From: Deltaproteobacteria bacterium
Lineage (GTDB): Bacteria > Myxococcota > XYA12-FULL-58-9 > JAUUZB01
DNA: 14,367 nt
Assembly: GCA_030590185.1 (NCBI GenBank)
Contig: JAUUZB010000010.1
Span: 1-14,367, forward strand
Direction of reading: 5' to 3'
Shown piece by piece: positions 1-6,724 of this stretch. The notes beneath the pieces were generated by a model. That model did no database searches, was not told the DNA's origin, and was given only the letters and a program-made list of their open reading frames with translations. A program made the position numbers and the translations under genes. Numbering within the stretch: the first letter of the stretch is position 1; every line of letters begins with the position of its first letter.

Positions 1-65
1 AGCCCGCAGAGGCCGCCGTGGCCAAGCCCTCCCCGGCGGCCCACGACGCCCTACGTCCTGAGTAG
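1..65 (+). CDS. 3' end of upstream gene, probably the periplasmic adaptor (membrane fusion protein) of the efflux operon
   Basis: Only the last 20 codons lie in the window, ending in TAG at 63-65. They read PAEAAVAKPSPAAHDALRPE, an Ala/Pro-rich tail with mostly G or C at third positions, which favours this frame over the alternative that ends in TGA at 73-75. It stops six bases before the RND pump start. In RND operons the adaptor (HlyD/AcrA-like) usually precedes the pump, and such tails are common on these adaptors. The identity is inferred from position only; no adaptor domain is visible. Confidence 0.45.
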   Translation, partial: PAEAAVAKPSPAAHDALRPE

Positions 66-71
66 CCCCGG

Positions 72-3000
72 ATGAAGATCTCCGAGATCGCCGTATCCCA
101 CCGGACAAGCGTCTACGTATTGATCGCGCTGCTGGTGGCCGGCGGCCTCGGCACCTATTCGTTGCTGCCCCGCGAATCCATCCCGGAGGTCGAGATCCCG
201 GTGATCGTGGTGCAGACCCTCTATCCCGGCGTCAGCCCCGAGGACATCGAGTCGCTGGTCACCCGCCCCCTCGAAAAGGAGCTCAAGGAGATCTCAGACC
301 TCGACTACGTGACCTCCACCTCCGCCGAGAGCGCCTCGATCATCGTCATCCGCTTCACCAGCGACGTGAACCTCGACGAGGCCAAGCAGGAGGTGCGCGA
401 CAAGGTCGACCTCGCCCGGTCGCGGCTGCCCAAGGACGCCGAGGAGCCGACGATCAAGGCGATCAACACCACCGACTTTCCCGTCATGATCGTCAACGTC
501 ACCGGTGCCTACAGCGTGATCCGACTGCGGCGCACCGCCGAGGAGCTGCAGGAGAAGCTGGAGCTGGTGCCGGGGGTGCTCGATGTCGAGCTCGCTGGCG
601 GCGTCGAGCGGGAAATCCAAGTCCGGGTCGACCCGGGGCGCTTGCAACACCTGGGGATCTCCCTGCGCAAGGTGGTCAAGGCCGTGCGAGGCGCGAGCGT
701 CAACATGCCGGGGGGCAACGTCGACGTCGGCGACGCTTCCTTCGTGGTGCGGGTGCCCGGGGAATACACGTCGGTGGATGAAATCCGCTCGATCGTGGTC
801 GAGGTCCGCGGCGGCGTGCCGATCCACCTCGGCGATCTGGCCGAAGTCCGGGACGCCTTCAAGGACCTCACCTCCATCTCGCGCCTAGGCGGCCGCCATA
901 ACGTCTCCCTGTCGATCACCAAGCGGCCCGGTGCCAACTTGCTCGCCCTCGCCGAGACCATCAAGGCCGAGCTCACCGCGGCCGAGGCATGGTTGCCGGA
1001 GGGAACCGAGCTGGTGATCCTCGGCGATCAATCCGATGACATCCGGGACATCGTCAAGGAGCTGGAGAACGGCATCATGACCGGCCTGATCCTGGTGATC
1101 CTGGTGGTCATGGTCGCCATGGGCTTTCGTAACAGCGTGTTGGTCGGTATCGCCATCCCGCTGTCGATGTTGATCTCCTTCGTGGTGCTCGCCGCCCTCG
1201 ACGTCACCCTCAACATGGTGGTGTTGTTCTCCCTGATCCTGGCCCTCGGCATGTTGGTCGACAACGCCATCGTGATCGTGGAGAACATCTACCGGCACGC
1301 CAACGACGGCAAGGACGCGACCCGCGCGGCCCTCGACGGCACCCGCGAGGTGGCCTGGCCGGTCTTCACCTCGACCCTCACCACGGTCGCGGTCTTCTTC
1401 CCGCTGCTCTTCTGGCCCGGCATGTACGGCGAGTTCATGGGCTTTCTGCCCCAGACTCTGATCATCACGCTCTCGGCCTCGTTGTTCGTGGCGCTGGTGA
1501 TCACCCCGGTGACCGCCGCCACCTTCTTGAAAGCCCGGCCACCCACCCGAGCCCACCCCCGGGTGGAGCGCTTGTTGCGCGCCTACGAGCGCACCTTGCG
1601 CGCCGCGATCACCCGGCGTTGGCTAACGCTGGGAATCGGCGCCGTGGTCGGTGGCCTCACCTTCGCCATCTTCTCGGCAGCCGACCTCGGGGTGGAGTTC
1701 TTCCCGTCCGTGTCGCCGCGCAAGGCCTTTCTCGTCATCGACGCCGGCGACGGCACCCGTCTGGAGGTCACGGACAAGATCGCCGCCCGCATCGAGGAGA
1801 AACTCTCGGGCCTCCCCGACATCGAGCACTTTGTGGCCGACATATGCTCCGCCGGCAGCGGCCGTATCGCCAAGGGCGGCAACTCGCCCCACCTGGCGCG
1901 CATCTCCATCGACTTCGTCGACCGCGATCAGCGGGTGCAGCCGGTCCAGGCCACCGTGGATCAAATGCGCGCCTGGCTCGATGAGATCCCCGGCGCCCGC
2001 TTCGAGATCCAAAAAGAGCGCTTCGGGCCGCCCACCGGAGCCCCCATCTCGATCGAGCTGTCCGGCGACGACTTTCACCGCCTCGGCGAGCTCACCCAAC
2101 GGGTCCGAGATCGCATCAGCTCCATCGAAGGCATCGTCGACCTCAAGGATGATTTCCAGACCGGCCGCACCGAGCTGCGCATCGAGGTCGACCGCGAGCG
2201 GGCCAAGCTCGCCGGCGCTGACATCGGCATGATCGCCTCCACGGTCCGCACCGCCATCAACGGCACCAAGGCCAGCGTGCTGCGCGACGGCGAAGATGAA
2301 TACGACATCACGGTTCGGCTCGCCGCCGACTACCGGGACCGGCTCGATGATGTGGAAGCACTGATGATCAACGTCGGCAAAAAGGGATCCGACCCGCTCC
2401 CCAAGCTGATCCCGATCCGAGAGGTGGCGAGAATCCTCACCGGCGGGGGCAAGGGCGCCATCCGCCACAAGGACTATGAACGGGTCGTCACCATCAAGGG
2501 CAATGTCGAAGGCCGCTTGGCCGCCAGCGCGCTAGAAGATGTTACCGCAAACCTCGCTGGCCTGGAGTTGCCCGCCGGATACGCGCTGGCGCTCACCGGC
2601 GAGAACAAGGAGCTCGAGAAGTCCCAGGCATTCCTGCTCAAGGCATTCATCATCGGTCTGTTCTTGATTGCCTTGATCCTGGTCACCCAGTTCGACTCGG
2701 TCTTTTTGCCAACCATCATCATGTTGGCGGTGCTGCTCTCCCTGATCGGCGTCTTCTGGGGCCAGCTCCTCCTCCAGCTCCCCTTCGGCATCATCATGAC
2801 CGGTCTCGGGATGATCTCGCTCGCCGGGGTGGTGGTGAACAACGCCATCGTGTTGGTCGACTACATCCGGGTGGTCCGCCGGCGGCGTATTTCGCGGACC
2901 GAGGCTTTGGTGGAGGCGGGCCTGGTTCGCCTGCGCCCAGTCCTGCTCACCGCGATCACCACCGTGCTCGGCTTGTTGCCCATGGCCTTTGGCATCTCGT

Positions 3001-3224
3001 TCGATTTTTTCGATTTCAGTCTGCAGGTAGGTGGCCGCAGCTCCGAATTCTGGCGGCCCATGAGCGTGGCTGTGATCTCCGGTCTGGTCGTGGCAACGGT
3101 GCTCACCCTGCTGGTGGTGCCGGTCCTCTACTCAATCTTCGACGACTTCGAGGTCTGGCTGAGACGACTAGCGGGCGCCGCTCCGCCCGCCGACGACGCC
3201 GGAAACCAGCCGGTGGAGCCATGA
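72..3224 (+). CDS. RND-family efflux pump inner-membrane transporter (AcrB/MexB-like)
   Basis: A 1050-residue protein, the usual RND pump length. RND pumps export drugs, metals or lipophilic molecules with proton motive force through an adaptor and a TolC channel. An N-terminal membrane helix (about 13-33) is followed by porter domain motifs such as YPGVSPEDIE (51-60). A block of helices follows (about 335-485), including LGMLVDNAIVIVENIYRH with the proton-relay Asp at about 397; the adjacent position is Asn rather than the second Asp of AcrB. A second porter domain and a second helix block (about 850-1025, with VVVNNAIVLVDYI) complete the duplicated architecture. The substrate cannot be told. 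The TGA overlaps the ATG of the next gene (ATGA), indicating translational coupling. High GC, especially at third positions. The start at 72 fits the conserved MKISEIAVSHRTSVYV beginning. Confidence 0.96.
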   Translation: MKISEIAVSHRTSVYVLIALLVAGGLGTYSLLPRESIPEVEIPVIVVQTLYPGVSPEDIESLVTRPLEKELKEISDLDYVTSTSAESASIIVIRFTSDVNLDEAKQEVRDKVDLARSRLPKDAEEPTIKAINTTDFPVMIVNVTGAYSVIRLRRTAEELQEKLELVPGVLDVELAGGVEREIQVRVDPGRLQHLGISLRKVVKAVRGASVNMPGGNVDVGDASFVVRVPGEYTSVDEIRSIVVEVRGGVPIHLGDLAEVRDAFKDLTSISRLGGRHNVSLSITKRPGANLLALAETIKAELTAAEAWLPEGTELVILGDQSDDIRDIVKELENGIMTGLILVILVVMVAMGFRNSVLVGIAIPLSMLISFVVLAALDVTLNMVVLFSLILALGMLVDNAIVIVENIYRHANDGKDATRAALDGTREVAWPVFTSTLTTVAVFFPLLFWPGMYGEFMGFLPQTLIITLSASLFVALVITPVTAATFLKARPPTRAHPRVERLLRAYERTLRAAITRRWLTLGIGAVVGGLTFAIFSAADLGVEFFPSVSPRKAFLVIDAGDGTRLEVTDKIAARIEEKLSGLPDIEHFVADICSAGSGRIAKGGNSPHLARISIDFVDRDQRVQPVQATVDQMRAWLDEIPGARFEIQKERFGPPTGAPISIELSGDDFHRLGELTQRVRDRISSIEGIVDLKDDFQTGRTELRIEVDRERAKLAGADIGMIASTVRTAINGTKASVLRDGEDEYDITVRLAADYRDRLDDVEALMINVGKKGSDPLPKLIPIREVARILTGGGKGAIRHKDYERVVTIKGNVEGRLAASALEDVTANLAGLELPAGYALALTGENKELEKSQAFLLKAFIIGLFLIALILVTQFDSVFLPTIIMLAVLLSLIGVFWGQLLLQLPFGIIMTGLGMISLAGVVVNNAIVLVDYIRVVRRRRISRTEALVEAGLVRLRPVLLTAITTVLGLLPMAFGISFDFFDFSLQVGGRSSEFWRPMSVAVISGLVVATVLTLLVVPVLYSIFDDFEVWLRRLAGAAPPADDAGNQPVEP

Positions 3225-3598
3225 GGTTCCTGCTAGCGATCGCCCTGATCGCCGCTGGCTCGGGCACCGAGGGGGAGGGCCTGCGCATCCTGCCCCGGGA
3301 CGGCGCCCCAGCACCTGTACCGCTACCACCCGCGGAGGCCCCACGACCGGAAGCCGAAGCCGAAGCCGAAACGGAGGCCGAAGCCGAAACGGAGGCCGAA
3401 GCCGAAACGGAGGCCGGGGCCGAAACGGAGGCCGAAGCCGAAACGGAGGCCGAAGCCGAAACGGAGGCCGGGGCCGAAACGGAGGCCGGAGCCGAAACGG
3501 AGGCCGAAGCCGAAACCCAACCCGAAACCCAACCCGAAGCCCAACCCGAGACCCAACCCGAGACCCAACCCGAAACCCACCATCGCCCCCCCGCCTAA
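3221..3598 (+). CDS. Signal peptide plus acidic repeat segment: 5' part of the frameshifted outer-membrane efflux gene
   Basis: The ATG overlaps the pump stop codon by four bases. The product starts MRFLLAIALIAAGSG, a short signal-peptide-like stretch, then a Pro-rich linker (about residues 25-43). A 76-residue tract of EAEAET/EAGAET hexads turning into ETQP tetrads follows, and the frame closes with HHRPPA and TAA at 3596. On its own this would be a 125-residue exported low-complexity peptide with no fold. Immediately downstream the -1 frame encodes the start of a TolC-family domain with no start codon of its own, so this is most simply the N-terminal part of that protein, separated by a -1 shift in the C7 run at 3586-3592. 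The joined product would be about 552 residues, longer than ordinary TolC proteins because of the repeat tract. Confidence 0.7.
   Translation: MRFLLAIALIAAGSGTEGEGLRILPRDGAPAPVPLPPAEAPRPEAEAEAETEAEAETEAEAETEAGAETEAEAETEAEAETEAGAETEAGAETEAEAETQPETQPEAQPETQPETQPETHHRPPA
3350..3577 (+). repeat. In-gene tandem repeats encoding (EAEAET)n then (ETQP)n
   Basis: The 228 bases are 76 codons. They begin with 18-base units giving E-A-E-A-E-T or E-A-G-A-E-T, and after about 3510 switch to 12-base units giving E-T-Q-P with one E-A-Q-P variant. The near-identical units (GCCGAA, ACGGAG, GCCGGG blocks) suggest recent expansion by slippage or unequal recombination, so copy number may vary between strains. 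The tract is strongly acidic and would lie in the periplasm between signal peptide and channel domain. Confidence 0.9.
3586..3592 (+). other. C CCC CCC slippery heptamer / C7 homopolymer at the frame switch
   Basis: In the frame of the 3221 start the codons here are CGC CCC CCC GCC TAA, which puts C CCC CCC exactly in the X XXY YYZ phase of a -1 ribosomal slippery site, four codons or fewer before the stop. A -1 slip continues as CGC CTA ACC, reading RLTRPAALARADRNNFDLR into the TolC domain. I saw no convincing stimulatory hairpin or internal Shine-Dalgarno beside it. The same signature would result from phase variation of a C tract, a fixed mutation, or a lost C in the assembly. Confidence 0.6.
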
Positions 3599-4878
3599 CC
3601 CGCCCCGCCGCCCTAGCCCGCGCCGACCGCAACAACTTCGACCTCCGCATCGGCCGCGAAGCCCTCGCCAAAGCCTCCTACCTCTCCCGCAAGGCCTGGG
3701 GCGTCCTCATGCCCACCGTCGATTTCAGCCTCGGCCTGACCTACTTCGACAAGGAGATCGAGCTATCCTTCGAAGAATTCCTCAGCGGCTTCCAAGAAAC
3801 CCTCGACGCCTTCGGCATGGAGATCGAAGCACCGGACCCGATCACCATCCAACGCCAAGACCGCTTCGAGATGAGCGGCAGGTTCACCTGGGTACTGTTC
3901 AGCGGCCGTGCCGTGCCGCTATTGCTCAACGCCTACGACACGGTCGACATCGCCGAGCTGCGCTTCAAAGAATTCGAAGAGATGCTGCACACCGCGGTCA
4001 CCCTGGCCTACTACAACGTCCTGGCGGTGGAGCGGCAGGTGGAGCTGCGCCGCCGGGCCCTGGAGACCGCCCAAGAGCACCTGAGCCTGGCCCGCACCCG
4101 GGTTGAGATCGGCGAGGCGCTCGAGGTCGAGGCCCTGCGCTCCGAGACCGAGGTGGCCACCGAGCAGCAAACCCTGATCCAGCTCCTCAACGCCGAACAG
4201 ATCGCCAAGCTCGCCCTGGCCACCCTCACCGGCGACATCGACCGCGAGGGCCGCTTCGCCCCCTTTCGTGCCGAGCGCCCACCCCCGCCGGAGGTTGACG
4301 AGGAGCCAGTGGACCAAACGCTAATCGACCGCGCCCTATTGGATCGCCTCGACCTCAAACAACGCCGGCTGGAATTGGTGATCGCCGGCCGCCAAGAGGT
4401 TGAGACCTGGCTGCGCTTCGCGCCCTCCCTGGTGGCCTCCGGCGCCTACACCTGGAGCAACCTGGAGGGCTTCTCAGGCGATCCGGTGAATTGGTACCTC
4501 GGCCTGAGCCTCAAGTGGAACGTCTTCGAGGGCGGCATGGCCTACTGGGAGCTGCAAGAGCGGAGGCGAGAGCGGAGCATCGCCGCCCTGACCCTCGACA
4601 AGGGGCGCCGGGAGGCCGCCCGACAACTCCGGGAGGCTCAGCTCAACCTCGCCTCGGCGCGCGCCAGCCTCGAGGCCGCCCACCACCGCGTCGAGCTAGC
4701 GCGTCGCACCGCCGAGCTGGTGCGGCTCCAATACGAGGTCGGACTCGCCACCCAGCTAGAGCTGCTCGACGCCAACCGCACCCTCGCCGATGCCGAAACC
4801 GCAGCGACCCTCGCCCAGCTCCAGACCGACGTGAGCCTGGTGTCGTTGGCGAAGGTGGTACGGATCCCGCCGCTCTAG
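3592..4878 (+). CDS. TolC-like outer-membrane efflux protein (OEP family), body of the frameshifted gene
   Basis: This frame encodes the trimeric outer-membrane channel that would pair with the RND pump. The OEP signature begins at about 3595 (LTRPAALARADRNNFDLRIG), which corresponds to the usual first helix. Long amphipathic helices follow (for example ALETAQEHLSLARTRVEIGE), then a second OEP repeat ending YEVGLATQLELLDANRTLAD. The first in-frame ATG is at 3709, but starting there removes about 39 residues of the conserved domain and any signal peptide. No ATG, GTG or TTG occurs in this frame between 3223 and 3709. Translation therefore most likely enters from the 3221 start by a -1 shift at 3586-3592, unless the gene is broken or the assembly lacks a C. 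The OEP assignment is firm; the expression mode is not. Confidence 0.88.
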   Translation, partial: RLTRPAALARADRNNFDLRIGREALAKASYLSRKAWGVLMPTVDFSLGLTYFDKEIELSFEEFLSGFQETLDAFGMEIEAPDPITIQRQDRFEMSGRFTWVLFSGRAVPLLLNAYDTVDIAELRFKEFEEMLHTAVTLAYYNVLAVERQVELRRRALETAQEHLSLARTRVEIGEALEVEALRSETEVATEQQTLIQLLNAEQIAKLALATLTGDIDREGRFAPFRAERPPPPEVDEEPVDQTLIDRALLDRLDLKQRRLELVIAGRQEVETWLRFAPSLVASGAYTWSNLEGFSGDPVNWYLGLSLKWNVFEGGMAYWELQERRRERSIAALTLDKGRREAARQLREAQLNLASARASLEAAHHRVELARRTAELVRLQYEVGLATQLELLDANRTLADAETAATLAQLQTDVSLVSLAKVVRIPPL

Positions 4879-5047
4879 TACCCCGACGTTGATCACTCCA
4901 ACCTCGATGCCCTCCCCGCACGGCAATCGCATTCTAGCCGTTTGGCGCATCTGGGTGACAGCATGGCGTGGGGCACGTTGATGAGGCGGTCCGTTTGGCT
5001 CAGGTGCGATCCCGTTTTGGATACTCGGTTTTTTTTGGGCGTGCCCC

Positions 5048-5318
5048 CGCGCGCTGCGCGCGCTGGGTCGGCCTCTCTACGGGGTCGGCCTACGGCCTCC
5101 GTCTCGCGCTTGGGCGCGAGACCGGGCGCGCCACTGGCGCGCCCGCCCTCCGGTCCGCCTCACGCAAGGCGCGGCTACGCCGCGCCTCCCTTCGGGTCTT
5201 TGCCGCTGTGCTCTGCTCGAAGCGTCACAACGCTTTCGGCGCGCGGCGATGTTCCTTGCGAACCGCGCCTATCGGTGATCGAAGCTCCGGGTCGAGCATG
5301 GTGTTCGACCTACGGAGC
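5048..5318. other. Array of seven tight hairpins in otherwise gene-free DNA
   Basis: Perfect or near-perfect inverted repeats follow each other. 5048-5062 has a 6-bp stem with loop CTG. 5087-5097 has stem GGCC with loop TAC. 5101-5122 has a 9-bp stem GTCTCGCGC with loop TTGG. 5123-5145 has a 10-bp stem CGGGCGCGCC with loop ACT. 5167-5187 has a 9-bp stem with loop TAC. 5220-5235 has stem AAGCGT with loop CACA. 5284-5318 has a 12-bp stem with a 2-base bulge and a 9-base loop. Two abut directly (5122/5123). This density with three- or four-base loops suggests a structured RNA or a cruciform-forming DNA element, perhaps the untranslated end of the IS91-type remnant that follows. The frame open across it (4942-5649) is explained by the GC-rich, stop-poor composition. 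The leading part, 4879-5047, holds nothing I recognise apart from a T8 run at 5029-5036. Confidence 0.6.
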
Positions 5319-5370
5319 GTCCAGCCATGTCCCGTTTGACTCGAGCTCAGCGAATCCAGCACGAGCAAAT

Positions 5371-5649
5371 CTCCATGTCGCCGCGACAGAGGGCGTCTTC
5401 ATCGAGACCGAGAGCGGCGGCCTCGAATGGCACACATTGCGGGAGCCTTCGAGTGCCGACGTGGCGGATATCGCCTGGGATACTTGTCTACGCGTAACCC
5501 GGGTGATCCAGCGACGCGGGCTCGATGTGATCGACAGGAACGATGACATCGACGAGTTGGCCGTGCGAGAGCCACTGTTAGCTGCGTGTTACTCGGCGTC
5601 CATCGGGGGGTTCATCGCTACACTTGAGCGTCCTACCGCGCATTGCTAG
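5371..5649 (+). pseudogene. IS91-family-type (rolling-circle) transposase fragment
   Basis: Frame 1 reads LHVAATEGVFIETESGG, then LEWHTLREPSSADVADIAWD, then LRVTRVIQRRGLD and EPLLAACYSASIGG. This follows the order seen in IS91-like transposases after the HUH region: an H-x-DGVF block, a 'xLPPPTxxEV' block, an 'RVxRLLxRRGL' helix and an 'xPLLAxxxxASxxG' block. Only about 80 residues remain of a protein normally several hundred long. The HUH metal site and catalytic Tyr regions are missing, and there is no credible start. It is a decayed remnant. Family assignment is from remembered family pattern, moderately sure. The hairpin array just upstream may belong to the same element. Confidence 0.6.
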
Positions 5650-5686
5650 ACCTACGTGTGGGGATGCTCGCAAAAGGAGATCGCCG

Positions 5687-6280
5687 ATGGCGCGCTCGAT
5701 GTTGGTCGTTTTTGCTCTCGTGGGGATGGGCTGCGAAGGTGAAATCGGCACTGTGATTGTTACCTCGTCGCCAACAGACAGGGTGGAGATCTTCTTGGAT
5801 GGACTACTGGTGGGAAAGCGTACGCCGGTCACCCTGAAGGATGTTGCGGTAGGTAGGCACGAGCTCGAGGCCAAGGCGCCGGGCTTCAAGCGCAGAAAGT
5901 ACATGTTCAAAGTGGCCTTTGAGGAACCAACAATTATCCCCATATCGCTCGAAAGAACCGGAGGCGGTCAGCTCAAGCTCGAGCTCGAATCCCCATCCGA
6001 TCCTCCGATCGAATTGGATGCCGAGCTGGATGCCAGGATGCATTACCAAGTTGGCACCAATTTGTTGCGAGAGGCTGAGCTCGAGGCCATTGAGCAATTT
6101 CGAGAGTGCATCGAGGCGGATCCGAAATACTGCAAGTGTTATCGGGCGATGGGGATCGGTTTTGCCCGGGTGAGTTATGTCTCCGAGGCGGTCGAATATT
6201 ACCGCCAATATCTCAAGCAATGCCCGGATGCGCCGGACGCAGCGGAGGTGAAACAGCTGCTCGAGGCCTACGGTCCTTGA
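5687..6280 (+). CDS. PEGA-domain and TPR lipoprotein/exported protein
   Basis: 197 residues. I chose ATG 5687 because AAGGAGA at 5674-5680 lies six bases upstream and because it gives an N-terminal signal, MARSMLVVFALVGMGCEG. Cys16 is in a lipobox-like but imperfect context (GMG-C). Residues about 22-70 match the PEGA domain (VIVTSSPTDRVEIFLDG, then GKRTPVTLKDVAVGRHELEA), a beta-sandwich associated with the cell surface or with kinases in myxobacteria. Residues about 115-190 form two TPR-like helix pairs (EAIEQFRECIEADPKYCKCY, EAVEYYRQYLKQCPD). The likely role is an envelope scaffolding or binding protein; no enzymatic residues are visible. It stands alone between a transposase remnant and a gene fragment. 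Confidence 0.85.
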   Translation: MARSMLVVFALVGMGCEGEIGTVIVTSSPTDRVEIFLDGLLVGKRTPVTLKDVAVGRHELEAKAPGFKRRKYMFKVAFEEPTIIPISLERTGGGQLKLELESPSDPPIELDAELDARMHYQVGTNLLREAELEAIEQFRECIEADPKYCKCYRAMGIGFARVSYVSEAVEYYRQYLKQCPDAPDAAEVKQLLEAYGP

Positions 6281-6436
6281 TCCGCGTCTTCCACCGGCGA
6301 TGGCTAGGCTAGAACGAACGCACCCGCGCAGCGGAGCTCGCCGACGCCAAGGCTGCGTTGGAACACGGGCGGGCGTTGACGACCCTGATCTAGTTCCTCA
6401 CCCGCACGGGCGCCTTTTTTCTGCGCCAGGCCACGC

Positions 6437-6691
6437 TCAGCTCGAGACGCATGTGTTGTCTTGGCTGCACACCGGCAGCGCCGCTGGGAAGTGCTCGTTC
6501 TCTGTGCACTCAAGCAAATTCAGGCCACCGGGGTAGCCGTACGAGACGTAGTAATCGTAGCCGTGCACCATGACGCTGCATGTGGCCGGGCAGGCGAGAA
6601 CATGCACCCCGTCGCTGATTGGCAACCGACACGCAACCCAGGGCCCGCTGCCGATCACATCGCGCAACACGGTGAGCGGTTGGGCGGTGAC
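6437..6691 (-). pseudogene. Orphan 3' fragment of a cysteine-rich exported protein gene
   Basis: On the minus strand an open stretch of 84 codons ends in TGA at 6437. It encodes WVACRLPISDG, VLACPATCSVMVHG, LLECTENEHF and PVCSQDNTCVSS. Evenly spaced Cys residues and a closing C-x(5)-C-type motif resemble the short Cys-rich modules at the ends of exported myxobacterial proteins. There is no start or signal peptide. Upstream (plus-strand 6692) the sequence switches abruptly to an 18-base repeat shared with the IS scars and then to the oppositely oriented hydrolase gene. I take it as the surviving C-terminus of a gene cut by a rearrangement. The function is unknown. Confidence 0.55.
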
Positions 6692-6709
6692 CTGCTTTGA
6701 GGATCCTGG
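6692..6709 (+). repeat. Scar repeat, copy 1 (ctgctttgaggatcctgg)
   Basis: This 18-base sequence is identical to 9428-9445 and differs by one base from 13811-13828. The left flanks of the three copies differ. Here it lies exactly between the minus-strand Cys-rich fragment and the plus-strand hydrolase. Its right half (GGATCCTGG) also reads as the Gly-Ser-Trp of the hydrolase nucleophile elbow, so the junction may have formed at this microhomology. Confidence 0.6.
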
Positions 6710-6724
6710 GGCTCGCTCCTCGGG

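Noticed and set aside
885..1556. His/Asp-rich minus-strand frame inside the RND pump
   Set aside because: Its composition is that of a shadow frame of a high-GC gene; the plus-strand pump explains it.
3168..3671. Long minus-strand frame with RLRPPF repeats
   Set aside because: It is the antisense of the Glu/Ala repeat tract; the repeat keeps all frames open. No start context or protein family.
5048..5318. Integron attC sites or a CRISPR-like array
   Set aside because: No attC core (GTTRRRY/RYYYAAC) arrangement, and the hairpin stems differ from each other, so there is no repeat-spacer pattern.
4942..5649. A single 235-codon plus-strand gene
   Set aside because: The first two thirds cover the GC-rich hairpin array and have no protein-like character; only the last 80 or so codons show transposase similarity.
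5624..5686. Longer N-terminus for the PEGA-TPR protein
   Set aside because: It would bury the signal sequence behind 21 basic residues; AAGGAGA sits at the right distance from ATG 5687.
6313..6430. Possible coding tail (ERTRAAELADAKAALEHGRA) ending at TAG 6391, and a terminator-like GGGCGCC followed by T6 at 6415-6420
   Set aside because: The frame is only 26 codons after a stop, and the candidate stem before the T run leaves a two-base loop; neither is supportable.
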